Positions 1-8,877 of a DNA stretch of 64,000 nt are shown one piece after another. This DNA is from Cytobacillus oceanisediminis (GTDB lineage: Bacteria; Bacillota; Bacilli; Bacillales; Cytobacillaceae). Within the stretch, counting starts at the first letter, position 1, and the number at the start of each line of letters is the position of its first letter. The stretch is taken from positions 1 through 64,000 of the forward strand of contig NZ_QGTW01000019.1 of NCBI RefSeq assembly GCF_003182355.1. Direction: 5' to 3'. A model generated the notes under the pieces. That model saw only the letters and a program-made list of their open reading frames with translations, had not been told where the DNA came from and did not search any database. The position numbers and the translations under genes were made by a program.

Positions 1-345
1 TGCGGCATCTGCTGGCCATACTCGGCACCCATCACTCCTGATGGCATTTGGTGCGGCATCTGCTGGCCATACTCGGCACCCATCACTCCTGATGGCATTT
101 GGTGCGGCATCTGCTGGCCATACTCGGCACCCATCACTCCTGGCGGCATTTGGTGCGGCATCTGCTGGCCATACCCGGCACCCATCACTCCTGATGGCAT
201 TTGATGCGGATTCTGTTGCCCCATATACTCCGCTCCCATTACTCCTGATGGCATTTGATGCGGATTCTGTTGCCCCATATACTCCGCTCCCATCACTCCT
301 GATGGCATTTGCGGCATTTGGGCCGTTGGCATAAACGGAGAAGAT
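1..345 (-). repeat. Tandem 51/54-bp coding repeats in safA
   Basis: A 51-bp unit (17 codons, HQMPSGVMGAEYGQQMP) repeats almost without change from position 1 to about 180. It continues as 54-bp units (18 codons, with EYMGQQNP) to about 310. Degenerate MPHQMP copies extend to about 660. The array is cut by the window edge. All units are multiples of three and stay in frame, so copy number can change without breaking the gene. Confidence 0.9.
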
Positions 346-1424
346 TCATCGTAATCTGGGCTCTCAACCCCGGCCATCATACCCATATGCGGCATCTGAT
401 GCTCTGGCATCATGGCACCCTGTACATGCGGCATCTGATGCGGCATTTGAGCCATCGGCATTTGATGTGGCATTTGGGCCATCGGCATCATGGCACCTTG
501 AACTTGCGGCATCTGGTGTGGCATTTGGGCCATTGGCATTTGATGCGGCATCTGGTGTGGCATCTGATGGCCCATATATTCTGCTCCCATTACTCCTGAT
601 GGCATTTGATGCGGCATCTGATGCTCTGGCATCATGGCACCTTGGACTTGCGGGAACGGCATTTGTGGAAAACAATTAGGATTATATGGATACATTGGCT
701 GATATTGACCTCCTTGTTGTGTGTAAATAGATGTTTCACTTTCAGGCGATTCCGGACTTTCTTCTGCAATCGGCTTTGCCTGTGGGAGGATATTGACTGG
801 TTTAGGCGGGAGCTGCGGCTGTGGTTTAGTCTCTGAAATAGACAGTGGCTTTTGCTGTGGTTTAACTTCGGATACAGGCAGTGGCTTTTGCTGTGGTGCC
901 GGCTGTTGAGCAGACATATTCATCATGTAATAATTATTTATATCAATTTCCGGCATAACTGGCTTTGGCATCTTTGGAGTATAAGGTTTTTTGGGTAATT
1001 CCTTTGGCGCTTCTGCTTTTGGCGCAGTAACTTTTGGAACTTCCTTTGGAATTTCAACCTTTGGAGCCGTAACTTTGGGCATTTCTTTCTTTGGCGGTGC
1101 CTGTTTTGGCACTTCTTTTACAGGCTGCTCCTTTGGTGCTTCAACAACAGGCATGGTAATAGGCTTCTCTTTGGCAAAAGGGTGTTCGGCTTTTGGCATT
1201 TCCTTTTTGGCACCCATATTTATTTTAGCTTCCGGTTTGCCCCCGATTGGAGCTTCTTTTTTTATAGAGCCTCCAGTTGCGGGAACTTTTATTTTCATTC
1301 CGGGCATAATCATATCAGGGTTGCTGAGCTGTGTATTCATCTTTTTCAGCTCTTCAAAATTCACGCCGTACTTCTTGGCAATCTTCCAAAGAGTGTCCCC
1401 TTTCTGTACGATATGGATTTTCAC
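1..1424 (-). CDS. safA: SafA, LysM spore coat morphogenetic protein (C-terminus beyond window)
   Basis: SafA organises the inner spore coat and is placed at the cortex-coat boundary through an N-terminal LysM domain and SpoVID. The start is GTG at 1424, behind a TAGGAGGG ribosome binding site. About 474 residues are visible without a stop before the frame leaves the window. Residues 1-48 form a LysM domain (MKIHIVQKGDTLWKIA onward). Residues 50-190 are Lys/Pro-rich with repeated PKV and PKE steps. From about residue 250 the protein is almost entirely Met/Pro/Gln/His/Gly, ending in near-identical 17-18 residue repeats (HQMPSGVMGAEYGQQMP). Its position next to nadA matches B. subtilis safA. The start and family are secure; the total length is unknown. 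Confidence 0.92.
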   Translation of the reverse strand, partial: MKIHIVQKGDTLWKIAKKYGVNFEELKKMNTQLSNPDMIMPGMKIKVPATGGSIKKEAPIGGKPEAKINMGAKKEMPKAEHPFAKEKPITMPVVEAPKEQPVKEVPKQAPPKKEMPKVTAPKVEIPKEVPKVTAPKAEAPKELPKKPYTPKMPKPVMPEIDINNYYMMNMSAQQPAPQQKPLPVSEVKPQQKPLSISETKPQPQLPPKPVNILPQAKPIAEESPESPESETSIYTQQGGQYQPMYPYNPNCFPQMPFPQVQGAMMPEHQMPHQMPSGVMGAEYMGHQMPHQMPHQMPMAQMPHQMPQVQGAMMPMAQMPHQMPMAQMPHQMPHVQGAMMPEHQMPHMGMMAGVESPDYDESSPFMPTAQMPQMPSGVMGAEYMGQQNPHQMPSGVMGAEYMGQQNPHQMPSGVMGAGYGQQMPHQMPPGVMGAEYGQQMPHQMPSGVMGAEYGQQMPHQMPSGVMGAEYGQQMP

Positions 1425-1575
1425 TCTGAATTCCCTCCTATGCGTAAGTCCATATAGTGTATGAAGAAATGGGCAAATTGCTAACAATCTACACAAAAAG
1501 ATATGCTTTTTTTCCTGAAATTATGATTTATTCTTTTCTTCAAATCCTATTAAGAGAGGGGGTTGATTGTTAAAT

Positions 1576-1606
1576 AAAAATCCTCCCGTTTGGGGAGGAT
1601 TCTTAT
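1576..1606 (-). terminator. Terminator after nadA
   Basis: Read on the minus strand, AATCCTCCCC and GGGAGGATT pair across a short loop and run into TTTTATTT. It lies immediately after the nadA stop and closes the nadB-nadC-nadA operon ahead of safA. Confidence 0.85.
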
Positions 1607-1610
1607 TTTA

Positions 1611-2717
1611 TCATGGCCGTTCCAGCATTCTGTCCAATGCCAGTTTGGCAAAAGCTGCTGTCTGCTCTTCCACTTGGATACGATTGTGGCCTTCACCCTG
1701 CTCAATTGTTTCCAGGCACCAGGCCAGATGCGGCAAATCAATACGGTTCATAGTCAAACAAGGGCACATATGCGGATTAAGAGAGATAATATGCTTATCC
1801 AGGTGCTGATTGATAATCCTGTTTACCAGATTCATTTCCGTTCCAATCGCCCATGAAGAACCCGGTTTGGAATTTTCAATTGCCTCTATTATATAATTCG
1901 TTGATCCAGCCATATCGGAGATTGCTACCACTTCCCTTTTGCATTCAGGATGAACAATGATTTTCATTTCCGGGTACTGTTTGCGGACTTCTTTTACATT
2001 TTCCACAGTAAAATTTTCATGAACGGAACAATGGCCCTTCCAAAGGATCACTTTAACGTTCTCAAGGGAGCCCTCATATTCCAGCTTATCTGAAACCGGG
2101 TTCCATACGGCCATTTCATCAAGTTCAACTCCTAAGTTATAGGCAGTATTTCTGCCTAAATGCTGATCAGGCAGGAATAAGATCCTCGGTTTTTGCTCAA
2201 ATGCCCAACTTACCATCTTTTCAGCATTTGAAGAAGTGACCGTTGCTCCTCCATTACGGCCTACGAAAGCTTTAATGGCTGCAGTGGAATTTACATAGGT
2301 TAAAGGAAGCATGGTTTCCCCAAATATATCAACAAGCTTCACCCAGGCTCTTTCTGTTTGGTGTATATCTGCCATATCAGCCATGGAGCAGCCCGCCCGC
2401 ATGTCAGGCAGCAGTACTTTTTGTACTGGAGCAGTCAATATATCCGCGGTTTCAGCCATAAAATGGACTCCGCAAAATACAATATATTCTGCATCCTTGT
2501 TCTCCTCCGAAAGCTGGGCAAGCTTTAATGAATCACCAGTGACATCCGCAAACTTAATAACCTCATCTTTTTGGTAATGGTGACCGGGGATAAAAAGCCT
2601 CTTCCCCAGCTTTTCTTTTATCTCCCTTACACGTGACTCGAGTTCCAAAACTGTCATTTCGCGATATTTTGCCGGAAGAATATTTGATTGTTTTTCTGCT
2701 GTCTGAAAAATATTCAT
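1611..2717 (-). CDS. nadA: Quinolinate synthase NadA
   Basis: NadA condenses iminoaspartate (made by NadB) with dihydroxyacetone phosphate to give quinolinate for NAD synthesis, using an oxygen-sensitive 4Fe-4S cluster. The 368-residue protein has the family length. Cys110 (RAGC), Cys230 (WKGHC) and Cys320 (HMCPC) are at the positions expected for the three cluster ligands of the Bacillus enzyme. The N-terminal GHHYQKDEV motif is typical of the family. It is the last gene of nadB-nadC-nadA, 33 bp after nadC, and the cysteine desulfurase gene nifS lies divergently upstream of nadB, as in B. subtilis. Confidence 0.96.
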   Translation of the reverse strand: MNIFQTAEKQSNILPAKYREMTVLELESRVREIKEKLGKRLFIPGHHYQKDEVIKFADVTGDSLKLAQLSEENKDAEYIVFCGVHFMAETADILTAPVQKVLLPDMRAGCSMADMADIHQTERAWVKLVDIFGETMLPLTYVNSTAAIKAFVGRNGGATVTSSNAEKMVSWAFEQKPRILFLPDQHLGRNTAYNLGVELDEMAVWNPVSDKLEYEGSLENVKVILWKGHCSVHENFTVENVKEVRKQYPEMKIIVHPECKREVVAISDMAGSTNYIIEAIENSKPGSSWAIGTEMNLVNRIINQHLDKHIISLNPHMCPCLTMNRIDLPHLAWCLETIEQGEGHNRIQVEEQTAAFAKLALDRMLERP

Positions 2718-2750
2718 ATCCTTTATCCCCCTTTGCCATATATACTTTTT

Positions 2751-3587
2751 TTATTCGACGGTAACTTCCACGCTAATATCAAGCGCTTTTACTGAATGTG
2801 TAAGAAAACCGAGCGAAATAAAATCTACCCCAGTATCCCTATAACTCGCCAGGTTTTCTAATGTTATGCCACCGGACGCTTCTGTCAGGGTTTTTTCAGG
2901 GACAAGGCTGATCCACTCTTTAATTTCTTCAGGCTTCCTGTTGTCGAACATAATAACATCTGCCCCTGCCTCAACTGCTTCCATTACCTGTTCTTTTGTC
3001 TCTGTTTCGACTTCGATCTTTACCATATGCCCAATTTTAGACCGTGCTGCTTCCACTGCTTTTGCAATCGAACCTGCAAAAGAAATATGGTTATCTTTAA
3101 TCATAACTGCATCATAAAGACCATAACGATGGTTAAATCCGCCCCCGTACCTGACTGCATATTTTTCTAGCATTCTCAGGCCTGGAGTTGTTTTCCTTGT
3201 GTCGCAGATTTTTGTATGGGAGCTGTTAAGAATCCTGACAGCCTCATTTGTTTTCGTTGCAATTCCGCTCATTCTTTGGAGAAGATTCAAAATAACTCTT
3301 TCTCCTTTTAAAAGAATAGCTGCAGGACCGTATGCTTCTGCAAGAATTTGGCCTTTCTCAATTTTTTCTCCGTCCTGCACTTTTAGGTCAATATCCACAC
3401 TTGAGTGGAGAACTGCGTATCCTTCCCGGATAATTTCTTCTCCGCAAAAAATCCCATTTTCTTTGGCAATGAAAACAACCTTCCCTGTCTGCCCATCCCC
3501 AAATATCAGTTCGCTCGTCAAGTCACGGTCACCAATATCCTCCAGGAAGTATTGTTCAAGTTGCAATCGCAGCTTTAATTTGTTCAT
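2751..3587 (-). CDS. nadC: Nicotinate-nucleotide pyrophosphorylase NadC
   Basis: NadC decarboxylates and phosphoribosylates quinolinate to nicotinate mononucleotide. The TRKTTPGLR, YAVRYGGGFNHR and DNHI motifs of the type II phosphoribosyltransferase barrel are present, followed by the EASGGI phosphate-binding stretch. I start at ATG 3587 (MNKLKLR, 278 residues) because AGGATGG lies 5 bases upstream of it. An in-frame ATG at 3596 has a ribosome binding site touching the start codon. The 5' end overlaps the 3' end of nadB by about 32 bp, suggesting translational coupling. Confidence 0.95.
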   Translation of the reverse strand: MNKLKLRLQLEQYFLEDIGDRDLTSELIFGDGQTGKVVFIAKENGIFCGEEIIREGYAVLHSSVDIDLKVQDGEKIEKGQILAEAYGPAAILLKGERVILNLLQRMSGIATKTNEAVRILNSSHTKICDTRKTTPGLRMLEKYAVRYGGGFNHRYGLYDAVMIKDNHISFAGSIAKAVEAARSKIGHMVKIEVETETKEQVMEAVEAGADVIMFDNRKPEEIKEWISLVPEKTLTEASGGITLENLASYRDTGVDFISLGFLTHSVKALDISVEVTVE

Positions 3588-5145
3588 TTTTACCATCCTT
3601 TTCTATTTTTCGGCATTGAATAATCCTTTTTCTAAGCCATTCATGATTGTTTTCAAAGGGAAAATCCTGGCGGAAATGGCCACCCCGGCTTTCCGTCCTT
3701 TTTAGGGCCGAATCGGTTACAAGCCATGCAGTAATAAGCATGCATGCCCTTGTAATCTCATCCTGGGAAAGATCATCTAATTCCGCTGCTATCCATTTTT
3801 CAATTTGAAAGCTCTCAAGCCAAGCAAGCTGCTTCAGCAGCCCTTCCTTTGTTCTGATAATGCCCGCATGCTTCATCATTTTTGCCTTTATTTCAGTTAT
3901 GGAAGGTAAATACTCTGGTAAAGGACTCACTCCTCCTGACTCTGGACTTGGATCCTTGTCACCGAATTCACAGGCAGGCTGTTCATTAATCCATTCCGCC
4001 AATTTTTTGCCAAAGAATAAGCCCTCCAGGAGCGAATTGCTTGCAAGGCGGTTTGCGCCGTGTATGCCCGTGCATGCAGCCTCTCCTATTGCATACAAAC
4101 CGGGGATGCTGCTTCTTCCCAGTAAATCGGTTTTAATCCCTCCCATCAAGAAGTGGCTGCCAGGTGAAACAGGAATTCTTCCCAGGCTTATGTTTACTTC
4201 ATTTTGCTCACAGATATCTGTAATGGTTGGAAATCTTGATTTGAAATTTTCAATAGGAGAAATATCCAAAAAGACCGATTTTCCTTCTTTCAATAGATTG
4301 TAAATGGTCTGTGATACGACATGTCTAGGTGCCAGGTCTCCTTGAGGATGAATGCCTTCCATGATTGGTTTGCCTTCATCAGTGACCAGACGGCCACCCT
4401 CCCCCCTTACCGCTTCAGAGACCAAGCCTAAAGCTTTGCCGTCTTTATAGAGCAAAGTAGGGTGAAACTGTATGAATTCCATATCTACGATCTTTGCTCC
4501 TGCCCTATATGCCAGGGCAATGCCATCTCCTGTTACGGTTTCAGCATTGGATGTAAATTCATATAGCTGTCCACAGCCGCCGGTAGCCAGCACAACATGC
4601 TCTGAAAAGAAGCTGTGAATATTACCATTAGTGTCTTTTCCTTTTGCACCTATGCACCTGCCGTCCGACTCATTTATCAGCAAGTCAAATACATGCATAT
4701 TTTCTATGATTCTAATGTTTTCATATTTCTTTAATAGCATAAAATCAATTACTGTCTTTCCGGTTGCGTCTCCGCCTCCATGGACAATTCTATTTTCTGT
4801 ATGGGCGCCCTCCCTGCCCAATGCGAGGAATCCGTTTGAGTCCCTATCAAACATGCAGCCCTCTTCAAAAAGGCTATTAATAAGGGATGGGGCTTCATTT
4901 GTAAGGGCCAAGACTGCATCAAAATCATTATGGAATCTCCCTGCCTCAAGTGTGTCCATGTAGTGCTTAGAGGGATGGTCGTTGATTCCGAGAGCAGCAG
5001 CAATCCCACCTTGTGCCATATAAGAATTTCCATTTTTCACAGCAGACTTTGTGATAATTATCACATTTAAGTCTTGGCGCAGCTTCTTTGCCAGCTGCAA
5101 AGCGGCCACCCCGCTTCCAATAATTAGAACGTCGGCGTACATCAC
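3556..5145 (-). CDS. nadB: L-aspartate oxidase NadB
   Basis: NadB is a flavoprotein that oxidises L-aspartate to iminoaspartate, the first step of de novo NAD synthesis. The N-terminus carries the FAD-binding GSGVAALQLAKK motif. Succinate-dehydrogenase-family flavoprotein motifs follow (GREGAHTENRIVHGGG near residue 115, HGANRLASNSLLEG near 355). The 529-residue length is normal. GTG at 5145 and ATG at 5142 are both possible after AGGAGGT. It heads the nad operon, divergent from nifS, with a NiaR-type operator just upstream. Confidence 0.96.
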   Translation of the reverse strand: MMYADVLIIGSGVAALQLAKKLRQDLNVIIITKSAVKNGNSYMAQGGIAAALGINDHPSKHYMDTLEAGRFHNDFDAVLALTNEAPSLINSLFEEGCMFDRDSNGFLALGREGAHTENRIVHGGGDATGKTVIDFMLLKKYENIRIIENMHVFDLLINESDGRCIGAKGKDTNGNIHSFFSEHVVLATGGCGQLYEFTSNAETVTGDGIALAYRAGAKIVDMEFIQFHPTLLYKDGKALGLVSEAVRGEGGRLVTDEGKPIMEGIHPQGDLAPRHVVSQTIYNLLKEGKSVFLDISPIENFKSRFPTITDICEQNEVNISLGRIPVSPGSHFLMGGIKTDLLGRSSIPGLYAIGEAACTGIHGANRLASNSLLEGLFFGKKLAEWINEQPACEFGDKDPSPESGGVSPLPEYLPSITEIKAKMMKHAGIIRTKEGLLKQLAWLESFQIEKWIAAELDDLSQDEITRACMLITAWLVTDSALKRTESRGGHFRQDFPFENNHEWLRKRIIQCRKIEKDGKNEQIKAAIAT

Positions 5146-5163
5146 TTTTTACCTCCTGTTTTT

Positions 5164-5202
5164 ACAGGTGTCTTGACACCTATATTTACATAGTTTTAGA
5201 AT
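5164..5202 (+). promoter_or_regulatory. NiaR-type operator overlapping the nifS promoter
   Basis: AGGTGTC (5166-5172), TT, GACACCT (5175-5181) is a perfect 7-bp inverted repeat in the divergent nadB/nifS region, matching my recollection of the NiaR (YrxA) nicotinate-repressor box. On the plus strand TTGACA (5173-5178) and TAGAAT (5197-5202) lie 18 bases apart, giving a good sigma-A promoter for nifS whose -35 box is inside the palindrome. On the minus strand the palindrome sits about 20-35 bases before the nadB start, so one bound repressor could block both directions. The sites are visible; repressor identity is inferred from gene context. Confidence 0.75.
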
Positions 5203-5278
5203 TATGACAAGAGTTTTTCATAGAATAAGAGGAACTTCTGTCCGTTTTTAGCAGAGAACAGTATGTATTTAAAGAAAA

Positions 5279-5502
5279 GGATCTGTTAAAGCTTACTGTT
5301 GATATTGGCACCCTGTTTATTGGAACGGAAGGGGCGAGACCCTCGAAAATGCATTCGTATTTCCTTCGTGCGGTGTTTATTCGAAGATGTTCATTCAATG
5401 TGCTGGAGAAGCGAGTCAAAGGGAGCCGCCGAAGAGGCTCCGGACCGCCCTCGATTAGCTGAGCACTTTGAGTGGAAATCAACAGGTAAGTTTAACAGAG
5501 CC
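5279..5502 (+). repeat. Intergenic repeat family 1, copy A (nifS leader)
   Basis: Bounded by ATCTGTTAAAG and GTTTAACAGAGCC, imperfect terminal inverted repeats shared with six other copies in the window. Internal landmarks are CTCGAAAATGCATTCG, GTGCGGTGTTTATTCGA, a GAAGCGAGTCAAAGGGAG block and GTGGAAATCAACAG. It lies between the nifS promoter and the nifS start and contains no convincing gene. It reads in the same direction as nifS transcription. Confidence 0.85.
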
Positions 5503-5535
5503 AAAGAAAAAAATTTATAAAAAACGAAAGCAGGT

Positions 5536-6684
5536 GTGATTATAAAATACTTTGATTATGCCGCAACTTGTCCACTGGATAGAGATGCGGCAGATGCCTA
5601 TATAAAAGCTTCAACTGAATTCTTTGGCAATTCAAGGAGCCTTCATGATACAGGCAGTGAGGCTGAGGGTCTTCTCGAAAACTGCCGTGGGGAACTTGCA
5701 AAAATTTTGGGTATAGAGAGGGAAGGAATCTACTTTACAAGCGGGGGGACGGAAGGGAATTTCCTTGCAATTCATGCACTGCTTTCTTCTTCAGAGAAAA
5801 TTGGGAAACATATTATTATGGGGATGGCCGAGCACTCTTCAATTCATATCATATTGGAAAAGCTCAGTCTGGAAAAAGGCTATGAAATTACCAAGGTCCC
5901 TTTTGGAATAGATGGATGCATTGACCTAGAGAAATTAAAGTCGTCCATAAGGGATGATACCGTATTAATTACCCTTCAGCACGGCAATCCTGAAATAGGC
6001 ACGTTGCAGCCAATCCGTGAAATTAGCGATATTTGCAAATCAAAAGGGATTTTGCTGCACAGTGATTGTGTCCATACATTTGGCAAAACAGATCTAAAAG
6101 AAATAGCAGCGAATGTTGACAGTTTATCTATTTCAGGACATAAATTTTATGGCCCAAAAGGGGTTGGAGCTGTTTACCTTCAACCCGGACTAAGGTGGGA
6201 TGCTTTTTTACCAGGAGTGTCCCATGAAAAAGGATTCAGGCCAGGAACTGTAAATGTTCCAGGTATTGCAGGGATGACGGTTGCAGCCCAAAAGGCATAT
6301 GAAAATCTTAACGTCCATACCAGCCACTTTCAACTTTTACGCGATACCCTTTTGCAAGAACTTGAGACTGCAAAAGGAGAATTCGTGATTTACGACTTTG
6401 GGCGCGAATACCAGCTTTCTTCGACATTAGGATTGCGCATTAAAGGACTTGAAGGGCAATATATCATGCTGGAATGCAACAGACACGGCTTTTCCATTTC
6501 AACTGGAAGCGCCTGCAGAACAGGAATGAAGGCCATATCAAAAACGATGGAGGCACTCGGAGTGTCCGGAAAAAGCGGCAAGGAATTTATCCGAATTTCT
6601 TTTGGATGGGATACATCCGTCGAAGAAGCAAAAGCTTTAGGCAGAACACTTACAGAAATCGTACAGGCATCAATGCCGCTCTAA
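5536..6684 (+). CDS. nifS: Cysteine desulfurase NifS (NadA Fe-S supply)
   Basis: A PLP-dependent aminotransferase-fold enzyme that takes sulfur from cysteine. The SGGTEGN cofactor loop, the PLP lysine in SGHKFYGPKG (about residue 203) and the active-site cysteine in STGSACRTG (about residue 324) are all present. In B. subtilis the gene next to nadB serves the NadA iron-sulfur cluster, and the same context holds here. The start is GTG at 5536; the upstream AGCAGG is a weak ribosome binding site. It has an unusually long leader, about 320 bases from the predicted promoter, filled mostly by a family 1 repeat. niaR follows 66 bp downstream. Confidence 0.93.
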   Translation: MIIKYFDYAATCPLDRDAADAYIKASTEFFGNSRSLHDTGSEAEGLLENCRGELAKILGIEREGIYFTSGGTEGNFLAIHALLSSSEKIGKHIIMGMAEHSSIHIILEKLSLEKGYEITKVPFGIDGCIDLEKLKSSIRDDTVLITLQHGNPEIGTLQPIREISDICKSKGILLHSDCVHTFGKTDLKEIAANVDSLSISGHKFYGPKGVGAVYLQPGLRWDAFLPGVSHEKGFRPGTVNVPGIAGMTVAAQKAYENLNVHTSHFQLLRDTLLQELETAKGEFVIYDFGREYQLSSTLGLRIKGLEGQYIMLECNRHGFSISTGSACRTGMKAISKTMEALGVSGKSGKEFIRISFGWDTSVEEAKALGRTLTEIVQASMPL

Positions 6685-6750
6685 GTTTTTATCTTCTTCC
6701 GGTTATTATGTTAGAATGAGACATTATCGGAAAGTAAGGGAGAGTAAAAC

Positions 6751-7290
6751 ATGAAGGAACAAAAAAAGGTACTCGGTGAAGAACGAAGGTCCTTTTTGCT
6801 CCAGCTTCTTAAAGAAAGCGGGCAGCCCATTACGGGCGGTGAGCTTGCTGCAAAGACAAATGTAAGCAGGCAAGTAATTGTAGGAGATATTACATTGCTT
6901 AAGGCAAGAAACGAACCGATCATTGCTACAAGCCAGGGTTATATGTATCTTCATCAGGCGTCTCCTTCTGTTACAGCTGAACGTACCATTGCCTGCCATC
7001 ACCACCCCGAGAGGACCGAAGAAGAATTAAATCTCCTTGTTGATCACGGGGTCACAATAAAGGATGTAAAAATCGAGCATCCTGTGTATGGGGATTTAAC
7101 CGCTTCTGTTATGGTGTCGACCCGTAAAGAAGTAAAGCAGTTTATGGAAAAAATAAAAGCCACAAATGCGGCTTTCTTATCAGAACTAACGGACGGCATA
7201 CACCTTCACACCATCTCGGCGCCATCCGATCAAAAACTGGATGAAGCTGAACAGTCATTAAAAAAAGCAGGGTTTTTAATTGACCTATAA
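6751..7290 (+). CDS. niaR: NiaR, nicotinate-responsive repressor of NAD synthesis
   Basis: 179 residues. An N-terminal helix-turn-helix (GGELAAKTNVSRQVIVGDITLLKA) is followed by a 3H domain with the conserved histidines in CHHHPE, IEHPVYG and HLHTIS. This is the YrxA/NiaR architecture: repression of nad genes when nicotinic acid is present. The start at 6751 has GGGAG eight bases upstream. It lies downstream of nifS on the same strand and probably shares its promoter. The operator candidate is the palindrome at 5166-5181. A hairpin terminator follows directly. Confidence 0.92.
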   Translation: MKEQKKVLGEERRSFLLQLLKESGQPITGGELAAKTNVSRQVIVGDITLLKARNEPIIATSQGYMYLHQASPSVTAERTIACHHHPERTEEELNLLVDHGVTIKDVKIEHPVYGDLTASVMVSTRKEVKQFMEKIKATNAAFLSELTDGIHLHTISAPSDQKLDEAEQSLKKAGFLIDL

Positions 7291-7299
7291 TATGAGACG

Positions 7300-7331
7300 C
7301 ACTTTCGGCACTGCCGGGAGTGTTTTTTTTA
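7300..7331 (+). terminator. Terminator after niaR
   Basis: CACTTTCGGC, loop ACT, GCCGGGAGTG (10 pairs including two G-T) followed by eight T. It begins 10 bases after the niaR stop. Confidence 0.88.
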
Positions 7332-7483
7332 TAGCCACTGAAAACCGTACAGGAACAAGCAATGACCCAAAAATAGGAAAACATTCATGTATTCTGAAAG
7401 TAAGCATATCCCAGACTCTTGAAACATTTTTTCCGTACATAGGGTGTGATGCAGGATAATCTTGTAAATTGATTAAATTTATT

Positions 7484-7517
7484 AAGGTAAAAAGGATCCA
7501 TCAAAACGGATCCTTTT
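7484..7517 (-). terminator. Probable terminator after pheA
   Basis: AAAAGGATCC and GGATCCTTTT form a perfect 10-bp stem with an 8-base loop about 60 bases past the pheA stop. On the minus strand it continues into TTTTACC. The T-tract is short, so efficiency is uncertain. Confidence 0.65.
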
Positions 7518-7577
7518 GTATACATCCAAATAAATTTATTAGCAAAAAATGATTAAAACACGCATATACGAAGCCAT

Positions 7578-8456
7578 TTAGTCTTGAAGGACCTTACTTT
7601 CCTTTTTATGCAGCTGGAAATACGGGTAACTCCCCAATATTTTCACACTGCATCCTAATGCTTCCAATTCGGCAACCGCCCCGGGGATCAGCACATCATC
7701 CTGTTTCATATCTACATCTATGATAAAGAAGTAATTGCCCAATCCCGTTTTCATTGGTCTTGATTCTATTTTAGTTAAATTTAATTTCCTCCAAGCAAAC
7801 GCAGAAAGAACTTGGTGAAGCGCTCCTGCCCTGTCAGCCGGCAATGTAACCATGACAGTCGTTTTATGTCCGGAAAACTCTTGCCTGTCTTCTTCGATTG
7901 TGATTTTCTTATTGGATAAAACAATGAATTTTGTATGGTTGAAATCAAAGTCGTGTATATCCTCTTTTGCAATAGCCAATCCGTACACATGTGCAGCTAA
8001 TTCATTGGCAATGGCACCAGCTTTCTCACCTGGATGATCTTTAACATATTGTGCTGCGGCAGCCGTGGAAGTTGTACTTTCACATGCAATTCCCTTCAGC
8101 TCTTTATGTAAAAATTTGTGACATTGTGCAATGGCATGGGAATGGCTGTAAACCACATCTGTTTCTGCCCAATCCTCCAAATTGTCGGGATGGACCATAA
8201 AATGCTGGCGTATAGGTACTGTTAGTTCGCCAACTATCGGCAAATCTACCTCATGGATTAAATAATCTAGAGTAATGTTCACTGAACCTTCCAATGCATT
8301 CTCAAGAGGAACTACCGCCAAGTCTATTTCATTTCCAATGATAGCATCAAAGCAAGCGGGTATTGTCGGGTAGGGAACTGCTGTCCCTTCCGGAAATAAG
8401 CCCCTAACCGCTATATCTGTGAACGTTGCCTTCGGGCCCAAGAATCCAATTTTCAC
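7578..8456 (-). CDS. pheA: Prephenate dehydratase PheA
   Basis: PheA converts prephenate to phenylpyruvate in phenylalanine synthesis. The catalytic domain covers about residues 1-180, with GPKATFTD at the N-terminus, the STTSTAAAA segment and HTKFIVLSN (the TRF-motif position, here TKF). A regulatory ACT domain follows from about 195, containing the phenylalanine-binding IESRP motif. The 292-residue length is normal. The start is GTG after AAGGGGGGAAG. It lies downstream of pheB in the same direction, but a family 1 repeat separates the two. Confidence 0.95.
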   Translation of the reverse strand: MKIGFLGPKATFTDIAVRGLFPEGTAVPYPTIPACFDAIIGNEIDLAVVPLENALEGSVNITLDYLIHEVDLPIVGELTVPIRQHFMVHPDNLEDWAETDVVYSHSHAIAQCHKFLHKELKGIACESTTSTAAAAQYVKDHPGEKAGAIANELAAHVYGLAIAKEDIHDFDFNHTKFIVLSNKKITIEEDRQEFSGHKTTVMVTLPADRAGALHQVLSAFAWRKLNLTKIESRPMKTGLGNYFFIIDVDMKQDDVLIPGAVAELEALGCSVKILGSYPYFQLHKKESKVLQD

Positions 8457-8663
8457 GGTAACTTCCCCCCTTCGTCAGAGTTGTTTCAACTTACTGAAAA
8501 CTTTCTTTATACTTTACCACTTTAACAAATGTATGTAAATTACAAAATGAAAATTTTAGAAAACCCAGGCATTCGCACAGCCTTAGTCTTTTCTTATGCG
8601 ATATAAATATTGGAATCATAGTTTATATGAGTATTATTTAACTGCGTTAACTCCTTTTAGTGA

Positions 8664-8875
8664 AAAGCTTAGTAAAAGCTTAATGTTGATTTTGGCACAT
8701 TGTTGGAGCGGAATGCGTAAGACTCCTCGAAAATATATTCGCATTTTTTCGTGCGGTGTTTATTCGAGGGTGCGTGCTGGTTCAATGTCCTGCGGGAGTT
8801 CACCGAGGGGCTCCTGGACCGCCCGCAAAAAGTGAACTTCCTGAGCGGAAATCAACAGCCAAGTTTAGCATAGCC
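8664..8875 (+). repeat. Intergenic repeat family 1, copy B (pheB-pheA)
   Basis: Same landmarks as copy A: AATGTTGATTTTGGCACA near the left end, GTGCGGTGTTTATTCGAG in the middle, GAGCGGAAATCAACAG and GTTTAGCATAGCC at the right end. It occupies most of the 456-bp gap between pheB and pheA. Its orientation relative to transcription is opposite to that of the other six copies. Confidence 0.85.
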
Positions 8876-8877
8876 TA

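Noticed and set aside
41..679. Open frames on the plus strand and in other minus frames across the safA repeats
   Set aside because: They are mirror images of the repetitive safA coding sequence, share its period and have no ribosome binding sites.
5299..5520. Possible small proteins encoded inside the family 1 repeats (also near 8596, 42345, 54862, 62594)
   Set aside because: Frames are not conserved between the seven copies and start codons lack ribosome binding sites, so the repeats are treated as non-coding.
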